Positions 51,972-61,797 are shown, counted from the stretch's first letter. The stretch: 64,000 bases of DNA from an uncultured Caulobacterales bacterium (GCA_903862425.1 CAIOYC010000025.1:1-64000), one strand, 5' to 3'. The notes: generated by a model from the sequence alone, not told the origin. Program-made: numbers and translations.

Positions 51972-52019
51972 GCGCACCTCCTGTTTGCCAGTCTTATGGC
52001 GCGAGCCTAAACCGGCGTT

Positions 52020-53222
52020 ATGGCCGACAATAGCTTGAGCGAAACCCTCCATGTCAGCAGCCCCGATCCGGTGGAGCTGGAGCCTGTCGCTCTGGCCCAG
52101 GCGCTGATCCGCCGCCCGTCCGTCACCCCCGCCGATGCGGGGGCCATGGCGGTGCTCGAAGAGGCGCTGACCGGGCTCGGTTTCCGGTGCCGGCGCATGC
52201 GGTTCGGCGAGATCGAGAACCTCTACGCCCGCTATGGGACCGCGGCGCCCAACCTGTGCTTCGCCGGCCATACCGATGTGGTGCCGGTGGGCGACGAGGC
52301 GGCGTGGACCTCCGGGCCTTTCGCCGGAGATATCCGGGAAGGCGTGCTGCACGGCCGGGGCGCGGTCGATATGAAGGGCGCTGTGGCCGCCTTCGCCGCC
52401 GCCGCCGCTCGGGCGATCAGAGCGGGCGAGGTGAAGGGTTCGCTGTCCTTCCTGATCACCGGCGACGAGGAGGGCGTGGCGACCGATGGCACGGTCAAGG
52501 TGGTCGAGGCGCTGCTGGCCGAAGGCGAGGGCGTGGATCACTGCGTGGTGGGCGAGCCCTCCTCCTCCGCGCGGCTCGGCGACATGATCAAGGTCGGGCG
52601 TCGCGGTAGTCTGAACGCCTGGATCACGGTGGAGGGGGTGCAGGGCCACGTGGCCTATCCCCAGCGCGCCGCCAACCCGATCCCGGTGCTGGTCGCTCTC
52701 CTCGACAAGCTCTCTACCCACGCGCTAGACGCGGGCTATCCCGAGTTCCAGCCCTCCAACCTGGAGGTGGTCGACCTCACCGTCGGCAACCCGGCCACCA
52801 ACGTCATTCCGGCGCGGGCGGAGGCGCGGCTCAATATCCGCTTCAACCCCAACCACACCGGCCAGGACCTGGTCGACTGGCTGACCGCCGAGTGCGCCAC
52901 CGCCGAGGCCGGGTTCGGCAAGGGCAGGGTGCGGCTGAAGACCTCCGTCTCCGGCGAGGCCTTCTACACCGCGCCGGGCGCCTTCGTGGAGGTGGTCGCC
53001 GGTGCCGTGCAGGCGGCGACCGGGCAGACGCCCGAGCTCTCCACCTCCGGCGGCACCTCCGACGCCCGCTTCATCCGCGCCCTGTGCCCCGTGGTCGAGT
53101 TCGGCCTCGTCGGGACAACCATGCACAAGGTCGACGAGTGCGCGCCCGTCGCCGAGATCAAAGCCCTCACCGACGCCTATGCCGAAATCATCCGCCGCTA
53201 CTTCGCGGCGTTCTCCGGGTAG
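52020..53222 (+). CDS. dapE: Succinyl-diaminopimelate desuccinylase
   Basis: 400 residues, slightly longer than the usual ~380 because of a N-terminal extension; a later start is possible. It removes succinate from N-succinyl-LL-DAP in lysine and peptidoglycan precursor synthesis. The di-zinc motifs are intact: [39 protein letters not shown] and the C-terminal [36 protein letters not shown] is the dimerisation/catalytic His region. Its 3' end overlaps that of convergent truA by 25 bp. Confidence 0.95.
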   Translation: MADNSLSETLHVSSPDPVELEPVALAQALIRRPSVTPADAGAMAVLEEALTGLGFRCRRMRFGEIENLYARYGTAAPNLCFAGHTDVVPVGDEAAWTSGPFAGDIREGVLHGRGAVDMKGAVAAFAAAAARAIRAGEVKGSLSFLITGDEEGVATDGTVKVVEALLAEGEGVDHCVVGEPSSSARLGDMIKVGRRGSLNAWITVEGVQGHVAYPQRAANPIPVLVALLDKLSTHALDAGYPEFQPSNLEVVDLTVGNPATNVIPARAEARLNIRFNPNHTGQDLVDWLTAECATAEAGFGKGRVRLKTSVSGEAFYTAPGAFVEVVAGAVQAATGQTPELSTSGGTSDARFIRALCPVVEFGLVGTTMHKVDECAPVAEIKALTDAYAEIIRRYFAAFSG

Positions 53223-53953
53223 TCCACCCCCGTCAGATAAAGCCCATGCGCGGGGGCGACCTGGCCGCAGCGGGTGCGGTCGGCGGCGGCGAGGGCGGCG
53301 GCGAGGTCATCGGCGCTCCACCGGCCCGCGCCCACCTCGGCCAGCGACCCGGCCATGGAGCGCACCTGCCGGTGAAGGAAGGAGCGGGCGGCGAACTCCA
53401 GGTGGATCTCCTGTCCCACCCGACGCGCCCTCGCCACGTCGAGCGTGCGCAGGGGCGACTTGGCCTGGCACTGGGCGTCGCGGAAGGTGGTGAAGTCGTG
53501 CAGGCCGAGCAGGCGCTGGGCGGCATCGTCCATGGCCCCCACGTCGAGGCTGTTCTTGATCCACCACACCCTGCCCCGCTCCAGCGCCGCGGGCGGACGC
53601 CGGTCCAGGATGCGGTAGAGATAGCGCCGCCCCGTGGCCGAGAAGCGGGCGTGCCAGTCTTCCGACACCTCTTGCGCCGCCAGCACCACCACCGGATCGG
53701 GGACGAGGTGAGCATTGAGGGCGTCCCGCACCACGTCTGGCTTCCACGCCTTGCCAAGGTCGATATGCGCCACTTGGCCGGTGGCGTGCACCCCCGTATC
53801 CGTGCGCCCCGCCACGTGCACGCGCACAGCCTCGCCGCAAAAGCCCAGCACCGCCCGCTCCAGCGTCCCCTGTACCGACGGCTGGTCCGCCTGGGCCTGA
53901 AAACCGTTGAAAGGGCCGCCGTCGTATTCGATCAGGAGCTTGTAGCGGGGCAT
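53198..53953 (-). CDS. truA: tRNA pseudouridine(38-40) synthase TruA
   Basis: 251 residues. It isomerises uridines 38-40 in the tRNA anticodon arm. The catalytic Asp is in the conserved [16 protein letters not shown], and [16 protein letters not shown] and [15 protein letters not shown] complete the family motifs. Its ATG overlaps the fmt stop (TGATG), giving a coupled fmt-truA unit. The 3' end overlaps the convergent dapE by 25 bp. Confidence 0.96.
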   Translation of the reverse strand: MPRYKLLIEYDGGPFNGFQAQADQPSVQGTLERAVLGFCGEAVRVHVAGRTDTGVHATGQVAHIDLGKAWKPDVVRDALNAHLVPDPVVVLAAQEVSEDWHARFSATGRRYLYRILDRRPPAALERGRVWWIKNSLDVGAMDDAAQRLLGLHDFTTFRDAQCQAKSPLRTLDVARARRVGQEIHLEFAARSFLHRQVRSMAGSLAEVGAGRWSADDLAAALAAADRTRCGQVAPAHGLYLTGVDYPENAAK

Positions 53954-54885
53954 CAGGTGAGGCGGTCGCTGATAGCCTGGCCGCGCAGGAAGTCCTCGGC
54001 GTCCTGAGCCTTGCGGCCCTCGGCCTGGACCCGCAGCAGGCGCACCGCGCCCTCGCCGCACGCCACGAGCAGCCGGTCGTCCAGCACCTCGCCCGGCGCG
54101 GCATGCCCCGCTTCCGGCCCCAGGCCGACGCGCGAAAGCAGCGCCTTCAGCCTGAGCGGTCCCTTGGGCGTCTCGACCATGCACCAGGCGCCGGGAAAGG
54201 GCGAAAGGCCGCGAATCTGGCGGTCCACTTCGGCGGCGGGGCGGGTCCAGTCGATCCGCGCCTCGGCGGCCTTGATCTTCTTGGCGTAGGTGGCGCCCTC
54301 CGCCGCCTGCGGCGTCTCCACCGCGCGGCCCGCCTCGATCTCGACGAGGGCGGCGGGGAGTAGCTCCACCCCCGCCAGCATCAGCTTGTCGCTGAGCGAG
54401 CCGGCGGTGTCCTCCGCCTCGATGGGCACGCGGGCGGTCATCAGGACCGGGCCTTCGTCCAGCCCCTCGCTCATGCGCATGACCTGCACCCCGGTCTCGC
54501 GGTCGCCGGCCATGAGGGCGCGCTGGATCGGCGCCGCGCCCCGCCACCGCGGCAGGAGCGAGGCGTGGACGTTGAAGGCGCCGAGCCGGGGCGCTTCCAG
54601 CACCTCGCGCAGCAGGATCTGGCCATAGGCCACCACCACGGCCGCATCGAGCTCCAGCGCCTGGAACGCGGCGATGACGGCCGGGTCCTTCATTGAGACG
54701 GGGGTGCGCACGAGAAGGCTCAGCCGCTCCGCCTCGGCCTGGACCGGGCTCGGCTGCAGGGTCTGGCCCCGGCCACGCGCCGCGGGGGGCTGGGCATAGA
54801 CGGCGGCGATCTCGTGCCCGGCCGCGTGCACGGCGGTCAGCAGCCGGGCGGCGAAAGCCGGGGTTCCCATGAAGGCGATACGCAT
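53953..54885 (-). CDS. fmt: Methionyl-tRNA formyltransferase
   Basis: 310 residues. It formylates initiator Met-tRNA with 10-formyl-THF. Motifs: [16 protein letters not shown], the catalytic region [20 protein letters not shown], and [21 protein letters not shown]. The C-terminal RNA-binding domain is present (about 210-305). In many relatives peptide deformylase (def) is next to fmt; here the upstream neighbour is pgl. Coupled to truA through a TGATG overlap. Confidence 0.96.
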   Translation of the reverse strand: MRIAFMGTPAFAARLLTAVHAAGHEIAAVYAQPPAARGRGQTLQPSPVQAEAERLSLLVRTPVSMKDPAVIAAFQALELDAAVVVAYGQILLREVLEAPRLGAFNVHASLLPRWRGAAPIQRALMAGDRETGVQVMRMSEGLDEGPVLMTARVPIEAEDTAGSLSDKLMLAGVELLPAALVEIEAGRAVETPQAAEGATYAKKIKAAEARIDWTRPAAEVDRQIRGLSPFPGAWCMVETPKGPLRLKALLSRVGLGPEAGHAAPGEVLDDRLLVACGEGAVRLLRVQAEGRKAQDAEDFLRGQAISDRLT

Positions 54886-54932
54886 TGAGCGGTGTTAGCC
54901 GACGCGGGCCAAGGCGTCACCCTGTGGAGACC

Positions 54933-55634
54933 TCAGGCGGCCCAGTAGACCTCCACCGGCGTCTTGTCCTGGTAGAGGATCGTTCGGACCGGCAGTTCCT
55001 CCACCGGACCGGGCCGCAGGGCCGCATCATAGAGGGCGCGCTTGGCCTCGCCGAAGAACATGAGCCGCACGGCCCTGGCTTGCAGCAAGGCGGGCAGGGT
55101 CAGGGTCAGCCGATGCGGGGTCATGGCGCCGTTGGGCGCGTAGATCGAGACAAAGGTCGCGGGGCCATGCGGATCGACGGCGGCGTCGAAACCCCGCGAA
55201 CCCTTGAAGAAGGCGGCGGTATGCCCGTCTTCGCCGATGCCGAGCAGGGCGACGTCCGCCGGCGGCAAGGTGTCGAACAGGGCGCGCAGGCGCGGCAGGG
55301 CGGCCTCGGGCGTCGGCTCGGCGCCGTAGAGGGGCTCGAACCGCGCCGCCGCGCCCGGCCCCTGCAGCAAGGTGCGGCGTATCATGCCGTCGTTTGAGCC
55401 GTCCTGATCCTCGGGCAGCCAGCGCGCATCCGATGGGAGGACCGTGATGCGCGCCCAGGGCAGCGAGCGGGCCGCCAGCGTCTCGTAGAAGGGGATCACC
55501 GCCACCCCCCCAGTGGCGAGGAGCAGAGCCTCCCCCCGCGCCGCCACAGCTTCGATAAGCAGTTCCGCCACGTCGTCGGCCAGAGCTGCGAACATGGCGT
55601 CGCGGGTCGGGAAGGCCTGGAAGCTTAGGGTCAT
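54933..55634 (-). CDS. pgl: 6-phosphogluconolactonase
   Basis: 233 residues from ATG 55634. It hydrolyses 6-phosphogluconolactone in the pentose phosphate and Entner-Doudoroff pathways. DevB-type motifs are seen: LLLATGGVAVIPFYETLA, ITVLPSDARWLPEDQDGSND and LLGIGEDGHTAAFFKGS, with HRLTLTLPALLQARAVRLMF near the end. zwf and edd, often adjacent, are absent. It lies 5 bp after the beta-helix gene and is probably on the same transcript. Confidence 0.93.
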   Translation of the reverse strand: MTLSFQAFPTRDAMFAALADDVAELLIEAVAARGEALLLATGGVAVIPFYETLAARSLPWARITVLPSDARWLPEDQDGSNDGMIRRTLLQGPGAAARFEPLYGAEPTPEAALPRLRALFDTLPPADVALLGIGEDGHTAAFFKGSRGFDAAVDPHGPATFVSIYAPNGAMTPHRLTLTLPALLQARAVRLMFFGEAKRALYDAALRPGPVEELPVRTILYQDKTPVEVYWAA

Positions 55635-55639
55635 AGTCC

Positions 55640-57169
55640 CTAGTAGCCGCTCCAGCCCCATTGGCGGAAGGCGCCGTGGTCATGGTGGAGCGACCAGCCC
55701 GGCGCCTCGCGGCGACCGTGGCAGGACCAGCCATCGCGGCGGCCCCAACCGCCGCAGCCATCGGCATAGACCGAGACGTCGCGGGCGATGATGGTCGCGC
55801 CGGGATCGGTTCCGAAGGGCTCCCGCAGCACGCTCGTCACATAGCCGCCGGTGATCTCGCCACGCCCGGAATAGGCGTAGACCCCGTACTCGGTCGCGTC
55901 GATCGCCGTGCCGCGCATGGTGAGCACCGCGCCGTCGATGGCGATGCCCATGCGGCTTTCGTCGATGCGCGAACGCTCCACCTCGATCTTCAGGCCCGGC
56001 TCGAACAGCATGCCGGTGCGGAAACCGCCTACATAGGAGTTCTCGATCCGGAAGGCGCAGTCGCCAGCCCGGCCGCGCCGTCCGATGATGCCGCTCATCG
56101 GCCCGCCGCTGTTGGGGCCGCCCGGCGTCGAGGTGATGGAGACCCGGCTCAGCGAGATAGTCTGGCCCACGCCCGGCCGCACATCCAGCCCGGTGGAGGC
56201 GGTGTTGATCCCCACATTGCGCAGGCCGAGGGTGGCGTCTTCCGACCAGATCGCCGCGTCGTATCCGGCGCTGTCGATCTCCGTGTCGTTCAGCACGAGG
56301 CGCCCGCCCTGGATATAGAGGGCCGAGCTTTCGCCGGTGTAGTGGACGGTCGTGCGCACCAAGGCCACGGCCGAGGAGAAGGTCTGGATACAGGCCGAGC
56401 GGTGGCCTTCCGGCGACTCGATGATCAGGTCGCGGAACTCCACCCCGCCACGCGGACCGGCGTCGACCACAGCGCAGGGCGAGCCCGGCGCCGCCAGGAT
56501 CACGGCGGGGCCGGCGTCGGCCTCGCTCGGGAAGGCGGAGGGCGGATCGCCCTGGATGATCACCGGCTTGGAGATCTGCAGCGTGCCGGTGCAGGCGGGA
56601 CCCTTGCCCTTCAGGTGGATCGTGCCCCCGTCGGCGACCTCGTAGAGCGCCTCGCTGAGGCGGCCCGGTCGGTCGGCGCGGCAGTCGATGGTGATGTGCT
56701 CTCGCCCGCCGCGCTCGTAGCCGCCCGCGATATAGGCCCCGGAAGGCAGGCTATAGGGGTCGCCGCCGCCCGCCCAGGCCGGCGAGTAGCCGCCGGTTCC
56801 AGCACAATAACCGCTGCGCGGATCGCAGTTGGAATAGGTCTGGCCCGAATATTGACCTGGGTACTGGCCGAGATAGCCGCCGCCTTGGCAATACGGATCG
56901 CTCGGGTCGCAGTAGCCGCCTTGGTTGTAACCGCCGTCGCCGCGCCAGTAGAAGTCGCGATAGCGGCTCCAACTCGGGCGGGCATAGCCGTAATGGCGCG
57001 GCTCGATCAGCTCGCGGAAATGCGGCTTCAGCTGGGCGTCCAGCTTGGCGGTCGGCCAGGCGGCGTTGGGCGTGGAGCTCGGATAGGCCAGAGCCGGCCC
57101 GGCGAACAGCAGGACCAGGGCGGTCAGCAGGCTCGCGACGGCGGCGATCGGAGATGGGGAGCGAACCAC
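55640..57169 (-). CDS. Exported right-handed beta-helix protein
   Basis: 509 residues from GTG 57169, placed by GAGGT 7 nt upstream and the signal peptide it creates (IAAVASLLTALVLLFAGPALA). A Gly/Tyr/Gln-rich low-complexity stretch (about 70-140, e.g. GGYLGQYPGQYSGQTYSN) precedes a parallel beta-helix domain (about 150-470) with pectin-lyase-like repeats: GGTIHLKGKGPACTGTLQI, GVEFRDLIIESPEG, ALYIQGGRLVLNDTEIDSA. No catalytic residues can be assigned. It lies 5 bp after the Sel1-repeat gene. Confidence 0.8.
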   Translation of the reverse strand: MVRSPSPIAAVASLLTALVLLFAGPALAYPSSTPNAAWPTAKLDAQLKPHFRELIEPRHYGYARPSWSRYRDFYWRGDGGYNQGGYCDPSDPYCQGGGYLGQYPGQYSGQTYSNCDPRSGYCAGTGGYSPAWAGGGDPYSLPSGAYIAGGYERGGREHITIDCRADRPGRLSEALYEVADGGTIHLKGKGPACTGTLQISKPVIIQGDPPSAFPSEADAGPAVILAAPGSPCAVVDAGPRGGVEFRDLIIESPEGHRSACIQTFSSAVALVRTTVHYTGESSALYIQGGRLVLNDTEIDSAGYDAAIWSEDATLGLRNVGINTASTGLDVRPGVGQTISLSRVSITSTPGGPNSGGPMSGIIGRRGRAGDCAFRIENSYVGGFRTGMLFEPGLKIEVERSRIDESRMGIAIDGAVLTMRGTAIDATEYGVYAYSGRGEITGGYVTSVLREPFGTDPGATIIARDVSVYADGCGGWGRRDGWSCHGRREAPGWSLHHDHGAFRQWGWSGY

Positions 57170-57174
57170 GGCGG

Positions 57175-58839
57175 CTACCTCGAATAAGGCGCCGGCGCAT
57201 AGCCGGGCGACGGGCTGCTGTAAGGCGGGGGGCCATAGGCGGCCGGGGCGATATAACCACCCTGACCCTGGCCAAGGGGCGGTCCCTGGATCGGAGGACC
57301 ATAGGCGCCGGGCGGCTGCGTGCCCGGCGGGCCGTAGGGAGGCGAGCGATAGATGGGGCCGATCACGCCCGGCGGCGGACCGCCATAGCCGGCGCGGCCG
57401 AAGCGATTCATCCGCTGCAGGATGCCCATCAGCTTGTCGGCCGAGGGGTGGAAGCCGGAGAGAGCGGAATCGATCTGATAGACCACCGACTTGGCCTTGT
57501 CCTGGTCGGCCACGCCCTGCAGGCCCTGGGAGAAGAACTGAGACATGGCGAACTTGGCCTCGCCGCTGCCCTGCTTGTCGGCCTCGGCGAACCAGTGGAA
57601 GGCGCGGGCATAGTCGGTCTGCACGCCGATGCCCTCGGCATACATGACCGCCAGGGTCAGCTGTGACTTGGAGGAGCCATTGGTCGCGGCGTACTGGATG
57701 GCGCGCACCTTTTCGGTGGCGGTGAAATAGCCGGTCTGCGGCCGACCCAGCATGGCCTGCAGCGTGCGCACCGAGTCGTGGGTGACCACCTCCTCGTCGC
57801 AGATCTTGGGGATGATCTTCAGGTAGACGAGCGCGTCGGCGACGCGGCTGAAGGGCAGCTCGCGGATCCGCGCCAGTGCCAGGTCGGCGGCTTCGCTGGT
57901 GGGCTTGGATTCGTCCGAATGGGGCACGCCTGAGGCCGGCGCCTCGGGCGGATAGAACTCGAACGGCGGGGTCCAGCGGTCGGCCTTGGCCTGCACGAAG
58001 TTGGCGTAGTCGGCCCGGTTGGCGCCGCGCTCGAAGTCCTTCAGCAGCACATAGGCGCCGACGTCGCCGGTCTGCGCGGCCAGATAATTGTAGATGTAGG
58101 CGTCCACGTCGTTGCGCTGGAACATGCCCAGCGTCGCCGGCGCGCCCGCGCGGTCGGCTACCGGCCCACGCGCCCACAGGCCCTGGCCATTGTCGAGCGG
58201 CTCGCCGAAGGGTCCGAAGGACAGGTCATGCAGCCGCGCCAGAGTGCGGAAACCATCCGCCCCCATGGTCGACAGCACATAGATCATCCGGTCGCGCACC
58301 TGGTCGCGCTCGTCGGTGGACATGCGCGAAAGGAGGCGGTCAAGGTTGTGATAGGCCTCGCCCCGCTCCCAGGCGCGGCAATCGTCGAAGTGAGCCACGG
58401 CGGCCAGGCGGTCGGTCCACTGGCCCTGAGCGTGGCTGGCGATGGGGGCGTAACCGCTCTCGTTGGACAGAGCCATGCCGTACCAGACGGCGGCCTCCAC
58501 CGGATCGGTCAGGTTCTTGTCGGTGGACTTGCCGCCCTCGTAGCGGCGGGCCAGCTCCAGCTGGGCGAAAAAGTCGCCGCGGAAGGCGCGCTCACGCATG
58601 GCCCGCACCTCGATCTGCTGGGCGCCGAACTGGGGCGCCTCGCCGGGGACAGAATAGTTGGGGCGCGGACAGGCGCCGCCGATCAGACGGTTGTGCCGCC
58701 ACCACCAACCGCCGTCGTCACAGCTCATCAGGGGGCCGGCGATGGCCAGGACGCCTGCGGTCACCAGCAAGGCGCGCCCCGGCCCGGCGGCGGGCAGACG
58801 CACCCAGCGCAAATGCTCAAGAACGCTGGCGAAACCCAT
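57175..58839 (-). CDS. Sel1-repeat protein, membrane-anchored
   Basis: 554 residues from ATG 58839 (GGGGGT upstream); an ATG at 58866 would add 9 residues. An N-terminal hydrophobic segment (GRALLVTAGVLAIAGPL) suggests a signal anchor. Sel1/TPR-like repeats are visible: FFAQLELARRYEGG, EAAVWYGMALSNESGY, SQLTLAVMYAEGIGVQTDYARAFHWF and GEAKFAMSQFFSQGLQG. The C-terminal ~80 residues are Pro/Gly/Tyr-rich (YGPPGTQPPGAYGPP). Sel1 proteins are scaffolds; here the partner may be the co-transcribed beta-helix protein, 5 bp downstream. Confidence 0.82.
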   Translation of the reverse strand: MGFASVLEHLRWVRLPAAGPGRALLVTAGVLAIAGPLMSCDDGGWWWRHNRLIGGACPRPNYSVPGEAPQFGAQQIEVRAMRERAFRGDFFAQLELARRYEGGKSTDKNLTDPVEAAVWYGMALSNESGYAPIASHAQGQWTDRLAAVAHFDDCRAWERGEAYHNLDRLLSRMSTDERDQVRDRMIYVLSTMGADGFRTLARLHDLSFGPFGEPLDNGQGLWARGPVADRAGAPATLGMFQRNDVDAYIYNYLAAQTGDVGAYVLLKDFERGANRADYANFVQAKADRWTPPFEFYPPEAPASGVPHSDESKPTSEAADLALARIRELPFSRVADALVYLKIIPKICDEEVVTHDSVRTLQAMLGRPQTGYFTATEKVRAIQYAATNGSSKSQLTLAVMYAEGIGVQTDYARAFHWFAEADKQGSGEAKFAMSQFFSQGLQGVADQDKAKSVVYQIDSALSGFHPSADKLMGILQRMNRFGRAGYGGPPPGVIGPIYRSPPYGPPGTQPPGAYGPPIQGPPLGQGQGGYIAPAAYGPPPYSSPSPGYAPAPYSR

Positions 58840-59165
58840 CAGACCCCCGGCGCCGTTCTTAACCATAATGAACGACTGGTTTTTGTCCGGCTGGCCCTGC
58901 TTATTGTCAAGCCGCTTGCCCCCGTGGGGCGAGCGTCAATTTTCGTTGGTGCATACGGCGTTATCGCCAAGCCGTTGTAAGTAAGCTTCTATCGCGCCAC
59001 GGGGGAATTTTGGTCGTCGCCCCGATTGGTTAAGAGACATAACGGCTAAGCTTTGAACGCGTCCCAGGTTATTGCGCCATTGGTCTGGGGGAATCAGTTT
59101 CGGATGCAAGGGTGGCTCATGGCGCCCGGCAGCATTACATGGGCGGCGGGACGGCAGGGCAGACA
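58840..59165. other. Divergent intergenic region with CtrA-like motifs
   Basis: No gene is seen in these 326 bp. TTAACCAT lies at 58859-58866 and TTAACCAAT (reverse strand) at 59026-59034; both resemble CtrA half-sites. The region separates the divergent Sel1 and AI-2E transporter genes and must contain both promoters. I could not place -35/-10 elements confidently. Confidence 0.45.
58859..58866 (-). promoter_or_regulatory. Candidate CtrA-type TTAACCAT motif
   Basis: TTAACCAT on the plus strand lies 20-27 bp upstream of the Sel1-protein start on the minus strand. It matches the CtrA-associated 8-mer, but it also overlaps an alternative ATG at 58866, so coincidence is possible. Confidence 0.25.
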
Positions 59166-60275
59166 ATGACCGACTTCAGGGACGACGCACGCAAGGGCGA
59201 TGCCAGCGACCTCGCGGTTGGCGCGCGGGTGGCGGTCATGGTGCTGGCGGCCATCGCACTGGGCTTCACCCTCTATGCCCTGCGAACCCTGCTGACGCCG
59301 CTGGCCCTGGCTGTCTTCCTGCTTCTGATGATCGACGGGCTGGCCCGCGGCCTGACCGAGCGGGTCAGGTGGATCCCCAAGGTCGCCTCCCTGCCGATCG
59401 CCATCGTACTCATCGTCGCCATGTTCGCCGGAGCCATCTGGGCCACCGCCGACAACGCTGCTCACTTCGCCCATCAGGCCGGGGCCTATTCCGACCGGCT
59501 CAACAACCTGATCGGCATGGCGGCGGGCAAGGCGGGGGTGGACGCGCCTCCCACGGTGGACGACCTGATGGCCGACGCCAGCCCGGCCAAGCTGGTGGGC
59601 ATCATTGCCGGCGGCCTGCGCCGGGGCGGCGAGGAGGCGGTCTTCGTCCTCATCTATCTTGGCTTCCTCATCGCGGCGCGGCGCGGCTTTCCAGACAAGC
59701 TGCACTCCCTGTTCTCCGGCGCTGCCGAGGGGCTTGAGGCGGACCGCCTGCTGGAGCGCATGCGCACCGGGGTGGAAAGCTATATCTGGGGCCAGACGAT
59801 CATCGCCGGCATCATCGCCGTCGCCTCCGCCGCCATCATGGCCGCGCTCGGGCTGGAGCACTGGATCTTCTGGGCCTTCGTCATCTTTCTGGCCAGCTAC
59901 ATCCCGGTGATCGGCGGCGCCATCGGGGTGCTGCTGCCGCCCCTGTTCGGTATTCTGCAGTTCAACGACTGGGTCCGTCCGCTGATCATGCTTGGCGGGC
60001 TGGAGCTTCTACATATCGCCGTGGGCCAGGTACTGCAGCCGCGCCTGCACGGGCGAAACCTTAATCTCGACCCCGTGGTGATCGTGCTGTCCCTGGCGTT
60101 CTGGAGCCTGATCTGGGGCGTCGCGGGCGCCTTTCTGTCGATCCCGCTGACGGTGATCTCGATGGCGGTGCTCGCCGAGTTCAACTCCACTCGCTGGATC
60201 GCCGTCCTTCTATCCAGCGACGGTCGCCCCTATCCGGAGTCCCCCCGCCATCCGGACCCTGCGGACGCCGCATGA
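59166..60275 (+). CDS. AI-2E family transporter (PerM/TqsA-like)
   Basis: 369 residues from ATG 59166. A polytopic inner-membrane protein with two N-terminal helices, a soluble stretch (about 95-145) and a cluster of C-terminal helices. VESYIWGQTIIAGIIAVASA, FLASYIPVIGGAIGVLLPP and the conserved VVIVLSLAFWSLIWGVAGAF are the family signatures. Members export AI-2, Na+ or other solutes, and the substrate cannot be told from sequence. It is 13 bp upstream of dus and probably co-transcribed. Confidence 0.9.
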   Translation: MTDFRDDARKGDASDLAVGARVAVMVLAAIALGFTLYALRTLLTPLALAVFLLLMIDGLARGLTERVRWIPKVASLPIAIVLIVAMFAGAIWATADNAAHFAHQAGAYSDRLNNLIGMAAGKAGVDAPPTVDDLMADASPAKLVGIIAGGLRRGGEEAVFVLIYLGFLIAARRGFPDKLHSLFSGAAEGLEADRLLERMRTGVESYIWGQTIIAGIIAVASAAIMAALGLEHWIFWAFVIFLASYIPVIGGAIGVLLPPLFGILQFNDWVRPLIMLGGLELLHIAVGQVLQPRLHGRNLNLDPVVIVLSLAFWSLIWGVAGAFLSIPLTVISMAVLAEFNSTRWIAVLLSSDGRPYPESPRHPDPADAA

Positions 60276-60288
60276 CGGGGTCGGCGCC

Positions 60289-61380
60289 ATGACGGCGATA
60301 CGCATCGGCGATGTGATCGTGCCCGGCCGGGTCTGGGCCGCCCCGATGACTGGCGTCTCAGACCTGCCGTTCCGCCAGACCGCCGTGCGTCTCGGGGCGT
60401 CCTATGTGGCGACCGAGATGGTGGCCTGCGCCGAATTCGCGCGCGGACGGCCCGACGTGGTGCGCCGCGCGGCGGTGGGCGAGGGCCTGCCCCTGACCGT
60501 GATCCAACTGGTCGGTCGTTCGCCGGAGATGATGGCCAAAGGCGCCGCCATGGCCGAAGCGGCGGGCGCCGACATTGTCGATCTCAACTTCGGCTGCCCG
60601 GCCAAGGAGGTCACCGGCTCCCTGTCCGGTTCGGCCCTGATGCGCGACCTTGAGCTGTCCAGCCGCCTGATCGACGCCGCCGTCTGCGCCACCCGCCGCC
60701 CCGTGACGCTGAAGATGCGGCTGGGGTGGGACCACGCTTCGCTGAACGCCCCGGTGCTGGCTCAGCTGGCCGAACAGCTCGGCGTGCGGGCGATCACCGT
60801 CCACGGCCGCACGCGCCAGCAGTTCTATACCGGCCAAGCCGACTGGCGTGCTGTGGCGGCGGTGAAGCAGGCGGTGCACATCCCCGTCATCGTCAATGGG
60901 GACATCACCGACGCGGCCACCGCCCGCACCGCGCTGGGTCAGTCCGGCGCCGATGCGGTGATGCTGGGACGCGGGCTGAACGGCCGTCCCTGGATCACCG
61001 CCGCCATCGAGCAGTCGCTTGACGGCCGCTTCTTCGTCGAGCCCGGGCCTGAGGCGCGCCTCGCAATCGTGCTCGAGCAGATGCAGGCGGGCCTGGCCTT
61101 CTACGGCGAAAAGCTCGGCCTCAGCATGTTCAAGAAGCACCTGGGCTGGGCGATCATGGCCGCGCCCTGGCCCGTCGACTATGGCGAGCGCCGCGCCGCC
61201 AAGGCAGAGCTTTGCCGGCTGGACAGCGCCGCCGCCGTGGAAGCCGGTCTGACCGCGTTATGGCGTCAGCCCGCCGCGGCCGAGGCCGACACCGCCTGCC
61301 ACAGGGCCGCCGCCGCCGCGGGATCGGAGGCCATGGCTTCGCCCACCATACTGAACAGCCGGCGCAGATTGGCCTCCTGA
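60289..61380 (+). CDS. dus: tRNA-dihydrouridine synthase
   Basis: 363 residues. An FMN enzyme that reduces uridines in tRNA. The N-terminus (GRVWAAPMTGVSDLPFRQ), the catalytic Cys in DLNFGCPAKEVTGSLSGSALM, and ITVHGRTRQQFYTG, VIVNGDI and VMLGRGLNGRPW are diagnostic; the style is DusB/NifR3-like. The last ~40 residues exceed the usual length and are encoded in a 115-bp overlap with the convergent regulator gene, so the natural stop is odd. It follows the AI-2E family gene by 13 bp. Confidence 0.93.
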   Translation: MTAIRIGDVIVPGRVWAAPMTGVSDLPFRQTAVRLGASYVATEMVACAEFARGRPDVVRRAAVGEGLPLTVIQLVGRSPEMMAKGAAMAEAAGADIVDLNFGCPAKEVTGSLSGSALMRDLELSSRLIDAAVCATRRPVTLKMRLGWDHASLNAPVLAQLAEQLGVRAITVHGRTRQQFYTGQADWRAVAAVKQAVHIPVIVNGDITDAATARTALGQSGADAVMLGRGLNGRPWITAAIEQSLDGRFFVEPGPEARLAIVLEQMQAGLAFYGEKLGLSMFKKHLGWAIMAAPWPVDYGERRAAKAELCRLDSAAAVEAGLTALWRQPAAAEADTACHRAAAAAGSEAMASPTILNSRRRLAS

Positions 61381-61778
61381 ACCGCCACCGTCTCGCCGTA
61401 GGCGGGCAGGTCGCGCAGGCTGCGCGGCACGACCAGGCCCTTGGGCGTCTCCACCACATAGCCGCGCTCGATCAACTTCAGCACTTTGCGCCGCACGGTC
61501 TCACGCGGCAGGTTGGTGGAGCGGGCCAAGGCCATACGGCTCACGGGCCGCATCAGGTGCTCGGGCACGAAGTTGGCGAAGCTGGCGTATTCCTTCCGCG
61601 TCACCTTGTTGAGCATCAGGTTCTGAGCGTTCTGGGTCGAGATGGCGAGAAATATCATCGCCTGCTCGTAGTCGTTGTCGAAAGCGGCCACGACCGGCAG
61701 GCAGGTGCGCTGAATGAATTCCGCAACGAAATAGGAGAAGAGCCGTGAATACGGCGCATCCAAAGCTGGATGACTCAT
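61266..61778 (-). CDS. Winged-helix transcriptional regulator
   Basis: 170 residues. An N-terminal helical region (YSRLFSYFVAEFIQRTCLPVV, then AMIFLAISTQNAQNLMLN) precedes a winged helix (about 75-125): LMRPVSRMALARSTNLPRE, TVRRKVLKLIERGYVVETPKG. The mode resembles GntR/Crp-type HTHs but the family is not certain. The C-terminal 38 codons overlap dus on the other strand. It is divergent from the FAD oxidoreductase gene, and two identical-type dyads in the spacer are its likely operators. Confidence 0.8.
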   Translation of the reverse strand: MSHPALDAPYSRLFSYFVAEFIQRTCLPVVAAFDNDYEQAMIFLAISTQNAQNLMLNKVTRKEYASFANFVPEHLMRPVSRMALARSTNLPRETVRRKVLKLIERGYVVETPKGLVVPRSLRDLPAYGETVAVQEANLRRLFSMVGEAMASDPAAAAALWQAVSASAAAG

Positions 61779-61797
61779 CCTCTCGATACTCCGCCTG

